64,000 nt of DNA. It comes from Antilocapra americana (lineage: Eukaryota; Chordata; Mammalia; Artiodactyla; Antilocapridae). The first letter of the stretch is position 1; the number at the start of each line of letters is the position of its first letter. Shown here piece by piece: positions 57,719-64,000 of the stretch. Under the pieces are notes generated by a model. It made no database searches, was not told the DNA's origin, and saw only the letters and a list, made by a program, of their open reading frames with translations. Position numbers and translations under genes: made by a program. The stretch is taken from assembly GCA_007570785.1 (NCBI GenBank), contig ML662442.1, positions 32,969,909 to 33,033,908 of the forward strand, given 5' to 3'.

Positions 57719-58714
57719 CACGAATAAACAAAACTCCTGCAGCTCCATTCTAGAAAAATAAACAACCCAATTAAAAAGTGGGCCAAAGAACTTAACAGAC
57801 ATTTCTCCAAGGAAGATATAAAAATGGCTAACAAACACATGAAAAGATGCTCAACATCACTCATTATCAGAGAAATGCAAATCAAAACTACAATGAGGTA
57901 CCACTTTACACCAGTCAGAATGGCTGCCATCCAAAAGTCTACAAGCAATAAATGCTGGAGAGGATGTGGAGAAAAGGGAACCCTCTTACACTGTTGGTGG
58001 GAATGCAAACTAGTACAGCCACTATGGAAAACAGTGTGGAGGTTCCTTAAAAAGCTGCAAATAGACCTGCCATATGACCCGGCAATCCCACTGCTGGGCA
58101 TATACACCGAGGAAACCAGAATTGAAAGAGCCACGTGCACCCCAATGTTCATCGCTGCATTGTTTACAATAGCCAGGACATGGAAGCAACCTAGATGTCC
58201 ATCAACTGACGAATGGATAAGAAAGCTGTGGTATATATACACAATGGAATATTACTCAGCATTAAAAAAAAATTCATTTGAAGCAATTCTACTCAGATGG
58301 ACGAAACTGGAGCCCATTATCCAGAGTGAAGTAAGCCAGAAGCAAAAACAACAATACAGTATATTAACACATATATATGGAATTTAGAAAGACAGTAATG
58401 AGAACCCAACATGGGAGACAACAAAAGGAACGCAGATGTATAGAATAGACTTGTGGACTTTGTGGATGAGGGTAAGGGTGGGATGATATGGGAGAAGGGC
58501 ATTGAAGCATGTTAATTGTCATGTGTCTAATCAATCGCCAGCCCAGGATTGATGCTCGGGACTGGTGCAGCGAGATTTCCCGGGGGGGAGGGAGGAGGGA
58601 GGGGGGTTCCGGAGGGGAAGCATATGTAAACCCATGGTGATATCATGACAATGTATGGCAAAAACAATAATAAAAAAAAAAAAAAAGAAACTAAAAAAAA
58701 AAAAAAAAAAAAAC
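57719..58714 (+). mobile_element. Young ruminant L1, 5'-truncated, inserted in BovB
   Basis: ORF2 C-terminus, open from about 57824 to its stop at 58385-58387 (ending ILTHIYGI), with the Cys-rich [18 protein letters not shown]. Then 3'UTR with a G-rich tract (58582-58616) and an A-rich tail to about 58714. The first bases after the duplication (CACGAATAAACAAAA) include a few that do not match the sister copy. It is nearly identical to the L1 at 20022 and has no gap, so it shows what the missing part there should look like. Confidence 0.95.
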
Positions 58715-58727
58715 AACAATTGCACTC
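58715..58727. repeat. Target-site duplication, 3' copy (L1 in BovB)
   Basis: AACAATTGCACTC directly follows the A-rich tail; the BovB text then resumes. Confidence 0.93.
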
Positions 58728-60248
58728 ATCTCACACACTAGCAAAATGATGCTGAAAATTCTCCAAATTAGGCTTCAAAAATACGTGAACCAAGAAATTC
58801 CAGATGTTCAAACTGGATTTAGAAAAGGCAGAGGAACAAGAGATCAAATTGCCAACATCCGGTGGATTATTGAAAAAGCAAGAGAATTCGAGAAAACCAT
58901 CTACTTCTTCTTTATTGACTACGTCAAAGCCTTTGACCATGTGGATCACAACAAACTGTGGAAAACTCTTAAAGAGATGGGTATACCAGACCACCTGACC
59001 TGCATCCTGAGAAATCTGTATGCAGGTCAAGAAGTAACAGAACTGGACATGGTTCAATAGATTGGTTCAAATTTGGAAAAGGAATACATCAAGGCTGTAT
59101 ATTGTCACCCTGTTATTTAACTTTTATGCAGAGTACATCATGCAAAATGCCAGGCTGGATGAGGCATAAGCTGGAATCAAGACTGCCAGGAGAAATATCA
59201 ATAACCTCAGATATGCAGATGACACCACCTTTATGGTAGAAAGTGAAGAAGAACTAAAGAGCCTCTTGACGCAAGTGAAAGAGGACAGTGAAAAAGGTGG
59301 CTAAAAATTCATCATTCAGAGAATTAAGATCATGGCTTCTGGTTCCATCACTTCGTGGCAAATAGATGGGGAAACAATGGCAACAGTGACAAATTTTATT
59401 TTCTCAGGCTCCAAAATCACTATAGATACTGACTTCAGCTATGAAATTAAAAGATGCATGCTCCTTGGAAGAAACGCTCTGACAAACCTAGACAGCAGAG
59501 ACATTACTTTGCTGACAAAATCTGTCAATCAAAGCTATGGCTTTTCCAGTATCATGTATGGATGTGAGAGTTGGACCATAAAGAAATCTGAGTGCCAAAG
59601 AATTGATGCTTTTGAACTATAGTGTTGAAGAAGACTCTTGAGAGTCCCTTGGACTGCAGCAAGGAGATCCAACCAGTCCATCCTAAAGGAGATCAGTCCT
59701 GAATGTTCAATGCAAGGACTGATGCTGAATCTGAAACTCCAATACTTTGGCCACCTGATGCAAAGAACTGACTCATTAGAAACGACCCTGATACTGGAAA
59801 ATACTGAATGCAGGAGGAAAAGTGTACGAGAGAGGATGAGATGATTTGATGATATCACCGACTCAATGGACAGGAATTTGAGCAAGCTCTGAGAGTTGTT
59901 GACAGACAGGGAAGCCTAGCGTGCTGCAATCCATGGTGTCTCAAAGAGTTGGACATGGCTAAACAACTGAACCAAACTGAGGACTTGTATACTGAAAACT
60001 GCACAACACTGATGAAATCAAAGGAGGTCTAAATAAATAGTAAGACATATGTGTTCTTAGATTGAAACTCAGCATGGTAAAGATGTAAGTTCTTCACATA
60101 TTGAAACCCAGGTTTACATATTCCTGTAAAGTCTCAGCAAGGTTTCTCTATAAATATCAATGTTATTATTTTAAAATAAAAAAGAGTCTAAATTTTTGAA
60201 AAAATCAGAATGGGGGAGTGTGGTAGAAATTATAATCTTTAAATATTT

Positions 60249-60960
60249 CAGTTCAGTTCAGTTCAGTTGCTCAGTCATTTCCGACTCTTTGAGACCCCAT
60301 GAATCGCAGCATGCCAGGCCTCCCTGCCCATCACCAAATCCCAGAGTCCACCCAAACCCATGTCCATCGAGTCGGTGATGCCATCAAGCCATCTCATCCT
60401 CTGCGTCCCCTTCTCCTCCTGCCCCTAATCTTTCCTAGCATTAGGGTCTTTTCCAATGAGTCAACTTTTTGCATGAGGTGGCCAAAGTACTGGAGTTTCA
60501 GTTTCAACATCAGCCCTTCCAATGAACACCCAGGACTGATCTCCTTTAGGATGGACTGGTTGGATCTTCTTGAAGTCCAAGGGACTCTCAAGAGTCTTCT
60601 CCAACACCACAGTTCAAAAGCATCAATTCTTCAGCAGTCAGCTTTCTTCACTGTCCAACTCTCACATCCATACATGGCTCCTGGAAAAATTATAGCCTTG
60701 ACTAGACAGACCTTTGTTGGCAAAATAATGTCTCTGCTTTTCAATTTGCTATCTAGGTTGGTGTTAACTTTCCTTCCAAGGAGTATGTGTCTTTTAATTT
60801 CATGGCTACAAACACCTTCTATAGTGATTTTGGAGCCCCCCAAAATAAAGTCTGACCCTGTTTCCACTGTTTCCCCATCTATTTGCCATGAAGTGATGGG
60901 ACCAGATGCTATGATCTTAGTTTTCTGAATTTTGAATTTTAAGCCAAGGTTATTATCTGG
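60249..60960 (-). mobile_element. BovB LINE 3' part, antisense
   Basis: Starts with four CAGTT units (60249-60268), the terminal repeat of BovB in antisense, and runs to 'gaattttgaattttaagcca' near 60945. The minus frame 60631-60990 reads KIQKTKIIASGPITSWQIDG. The copy is well preserved and pairs with the sense BovB end to its left as an inverted repeat. Confidence 0.92.
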
Positions 60961-63900
60961 AGTAGGGACCAAATGTGTTATTGACGTCATTATTATGTGA
61001 AATTAGGTTATGTAGGAGAAAAATATATCAAAGTATATTTTTGGCTAAGATTGAGACATTCTTCTTACATCAGTCTGTCCTCAAAAGTAGGACAGATTTT
61101 CCCATCAATAAATGAGTTCAATTGTAAATCACCTTAGCAGGCAAATAATAAAGAGAATTTGATCATTATATCAAGAAGTAGCCTAAAGTTGATTGACTCA
61201 TCATGAGCTAATAAAATTACAATGATGTAAAAATATTCACAATGGGGAAAAAAATGTAGACTAATTCAATTCTAAAGCCATTCCCTACCTAGTCAAGGCT
61301 TTGATTTCATGATTTCAGGTTAAAAGGGATGTGTTAGCTCTACTTTAGAATTGCACAAGCTGAGATTTGACGATATAAATACATATATTAGTGTTGCTTA
61401 AAAAATGAAAGAGAGCATTATAAAAGAATTATGATTTCTCAGTCATGATTGAGTTCTCAGCAAACCCTCAGACACTGATATGTGAAAGGAATTTTGAACA
61501 TTATCACCAAGCTGTATTTTCCTGATCTTATTTGAGCCATCAAAAAGATTATACATGTGCTTTCCTTTCATGGCCAAATCCCTTTCATAAACTTTTTAGT
61601 GGAATACTGCATGACTGAATGGCTGAGCAAGAACAAAATATAGTACTATATGCTGACTCCATGGCTGGCTTCTCACATAAGTTATATAATAAAGTATTTT
61701 CCTTACCTTTTCAATTGATATAATGCTTTATAGCTAATAAACAACTAATAACAACTAATCAGTTGTTCTCCATAAACATTATTGTTTATTCCATTTTCTC
61801 AGGAAACATACTTACAAACAGGCTACTTGATTATTAAACAAATAATAATTATTGTAACCCTTGCCTTAGTAACCTGTAGGTTGATAATCAAGTATCAATT
61901 TGAAAATTGTTTTCTAATTTATATTTTTCTAAAGAAACCATATTTTTGGACACTCCATTAACTTACATTTCATTTTAAAACACAGCAAATTGGTCTTTGA
62001 AAAATCCAGTTGTGCAAGAATTGTTTTTAAAAGCATATATATACTACTAAATTATGAAACAATTGAGAATAAAAGATAATCTCAGTTCCATGACTGCTGT
62101 GAATTACAAAGCATAAAATATCAGTAGGCATATGGGAGAAATAAAGACAAGTATAATTAATTGACATAGATACAGTAAAGAAGTTAACCTCAATTCTCCA
62201 TTGTAATATAATCATCTATAATATTTTTGAGGAGGAAAAATGTCTTCACACTATACACTGCATTTGTTGAATTAATTTCTTTATTTTCAAAATGTTTTTG
62301 GATTTTCCAAAAACCTAGTTTCATTTAATACTGAAAACTATTAAAATAATTTCCTGTAATTCTGATTATTCCTAATCAAACAACAAACTCTCCTAGCTTC
62401 ACAATAGTGAAAATAGATAATATTTTCTATTTTCACTTTTCAAATATTCTCTCCCACATTACTTTCCATTTCACCACACCTATCCAAATAATTCTTAGAG
62501 GGAAAAAAATGAAAACTAACATGAAGTTTATTGTTCATTCACATGCCTGGTAAAATGCCAACTGATTTTCTTTGTTCAGATATTATTCCATTGCAACCGT
62601 TTATCTATCAAACAAGTTTACAAGCATAGCATTATATTTTAGCACTCTTTTTGCTCCATAACTGACCTAATTTTCATCTAATAAAATCATACCCTAACCT
62701 CCAAATCATCCAACACTATTGAATATTTATATCTAAGTCAGCCTTCAAAATGTCTCCATACACCTGGTCTGATGGTGTTTCAAAAGCCCAGATGTTCTGT
62801 TTTGGACTCTTATTTAAAGAGTAAAGAAGGTATTTAAAAGGCTCAGTCAGCTTGTCTGGTCTTACTTTTGATTTGCCTTAAAATTGCTATAATCAAAAGG
62901 GAAACTGTAAGGTGAACCGTGACTCTCCCATCTTTTTGCAATTTATGAGGAAGAGATGACAAAGGTGTAAAAAATTACTACCATCCTAGAAAGCAGTGAA
63001 TTTTTAACCAAGTCTTTGTCAAGACAGGAAGCTGTGTTTGTTTACTAAAAACTATAACCTTGGCTCTTTCTCAAAAAATTAATTATCTAATCATTCCCTC
63101 TCAGTTACCTACTTCCTCTAGTTTTCACCTATTAACAGACTGGATTACTTTCTTAAAAAAAAAAAAAGTACAAGTCACAAATTTACAGGCAAGAATAACC
63201 AGATTCATAACCCCGTATCTCCTAGTAGTGATGTATCTCTTAGTAGTGACTTACTCTATCCAGAGAATTAGCTCTACTTTTTATATTTAAAATAATAATA
63301 ATAATATTAAATTATACAAAACACAGCAATTAATTACCATAAAGCCATGAATCCAAACCTGAATTTCATACATTTTTAGGAGAGAGTAAAGGACAGCAAG
63401 CAAACAAACTAGAATCAACAAATCCTGATTAAGTAGAAAGGAGAAGGAAAGGATGGGGAAGGAGAAGAGACATGGGGGAGAGGAAGAGGAGATAGAATTA
63501 TTGCCAAAAATTAGGGAAGTCATAGAAATTAATGCTCAGAGAAAAGTCAAGGCTTTGGATGCCTTCTTTTCTAAGCCAGACCTAGCTGCTTGGAGTTAGT
63601 TGAAAATCAGAAAAATTCACATCTTCAACCACACTAGAGCTAAGACAGGAAGTTCAAACAAAGAAACAAAAAAATGTATTAACTCCTTCACATCCTGTGC
63701 TTCACTATCTCAGTGACCTGTCCACAATAGAAGCTAGGTAATTTGTTAATTTGATTCATTTGAACTATTACCACATTTTCTTAAGATTTTTTTTTTTTAA
63801 TGCAGACTAAAATTTTTTTGGTATATCATCTTAGAACCCAAACCCTCCCCTACCTCCTACAGAAACCAACAATGGAAGTGTGCTTAGTTACTTAGCAAAG

Positions 63901-64000
63901 ATTTGTCAGGCTTAAAGTAATAAAAGGTCATAGAAACATGATCTTTTAAAAAACAAGCAACTGATTTTTCTTATGCAACATCAAGTCCTGAGTTGGACAA
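60961..64000. other. AT-rich unique DNA, nothing recognised
   Basis: Three kilobases with no named gene or repeat that I can support. Open frames 62027-62215, 63060-63290 and 63287-63523 are short and lack domains. A-runs lie at 63154-63168, and a short AAT run near 63289-63305. Confidence 0.45.

Larger units (their letters stand above)
57236..59985 (+). mobile_element. BovB LINE, long copy with RT core, interrupted by L1
   Basis: Left part (57236-57718) encodes the region before the RT core (frame 57387-57761, ...WALGNITMKKASGGDGIPVE...). Right part (58715-59985) continues after the L1. The RT motif A lies in frame 58746-59060 as IDYVKAFDHVDHNKLW, and YADDT text is seen near 59211-59227. 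Then the C-terminal ORF2 (MASGSITSWQIDGETMATVT, frame 59332-59622) and 3'UTR to AAACAACTGAACCAAACTG follow. Several stops (for example after 59057) and frameshifts make it dead. It is the longest BovB copy here. Confidence 0.92.
56660..60245 (+). repeat. L1M ORF2 fragment, split by BovB
   Basis: Left part 56660-57150 follows L1 ORF2 and ends at ATGAAATGGTTATATGTGAA; right part about 59980-60245 continues with ACTTGTATACTGAAAACTGC, the next L1 ORF2 text. The BovB block lies between. All frames are broken. Confidence 0.7.

Noticed and set aside
60249..60268. Short direct repeats as a CRISPR or satellite array
   Set aside because: The four CAGTT units are the normal BovB terminal repeat; no spacer structure exists anywhere in the window.
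60299..60928. A 209-codon plus-strand open frame
   Set aside because: It is the antisense of a BovB copy; the same shadow text appears at the other antisense BovB copies.
1..64000. A new multi-gene biological system
   Set aside because: The window holds no intact gene cluster; everything recognisable is repeat DNA, one pseudogene or unique non-coding DNA.

Overview
This window is non-coding nuclear DNA from a ruminant, very probably a bovid. The diagnosis rests on its interspersed repeats: many Bov-tA-type SINEs (tRNA-Glu-derived head plus Bov-A unit), two BOV-A2 dimers, about a dozen BovB LINE segments, and several young ruminant L1 3' ends. Older mammalian repeats (MIR, L2, L1M, a possible Tigger remnant) form the background. 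The base composition is strongly AT-rich. I found no intact protein-coding gene, no functional RNA gene, no CRISPR array and no bacterial or viral gene set. Most open frames in the window are antisense or chance frames inside repeats. Family names are by recognition, not by a database run, and repeat edges are usually good to about 10-20 bases.

Layout. 1-13 kb: an old L1M 3' end split by a SINE and a BovB tail, more L1M debris, MIRs, six or so Bov-tA SINEs, a probable endogenous-retrovirus LTR fragment near 6.5 kb and a CpG-enriched unique patch at 9.1-9.5 kb. 13.2-15.1 kb: a processed pseudogene of CEP70 (centrosomal protein 70) with a perfect 14-base target-site duplication. 15-31 kb: MIR and L2 remnants, a 5'-inverted L1 at 19.0-19.5 kb, a young L1 interrupted by a 400-base assembly gap (21080-21479), a BovB antisense copy at 24 kb and a tiny 5'-inverted L1 at 26.2 kb. 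31.5-33.7 kb: a long eroded L1M. 34-46 kb: BovB and SINE insertions, including a head-to-head BovB inverted repeat (38.3-40.1 kb), another L1 tail at 41.9 kb and a BovB endonuclease-domain fragment at 44.9 kb. 46-56 kb: mostly unique AT-rich DNA with a 113-base tandem duplication at 47.0 kb and scattered SINEs. 56.7-61 kb: a three-level nest (young L1 inside BovB inside L1M) followed by an antisense BovB copy that makes a tail-to-tail inverted repeat. 61-64 kb: AT-rich unique DNA.

Nothing here works together as a pathway. The biology is the insertion history. L1-type machinery made the CEP70 retrocopy and the inverted L1s. SINEs inserted into older MIR, CHR-type SINE, L1M and BovB copies, with target-site duplications that can be read directly. 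I looked for a new system and did not find one; the points most worth a second look are listed as findings.
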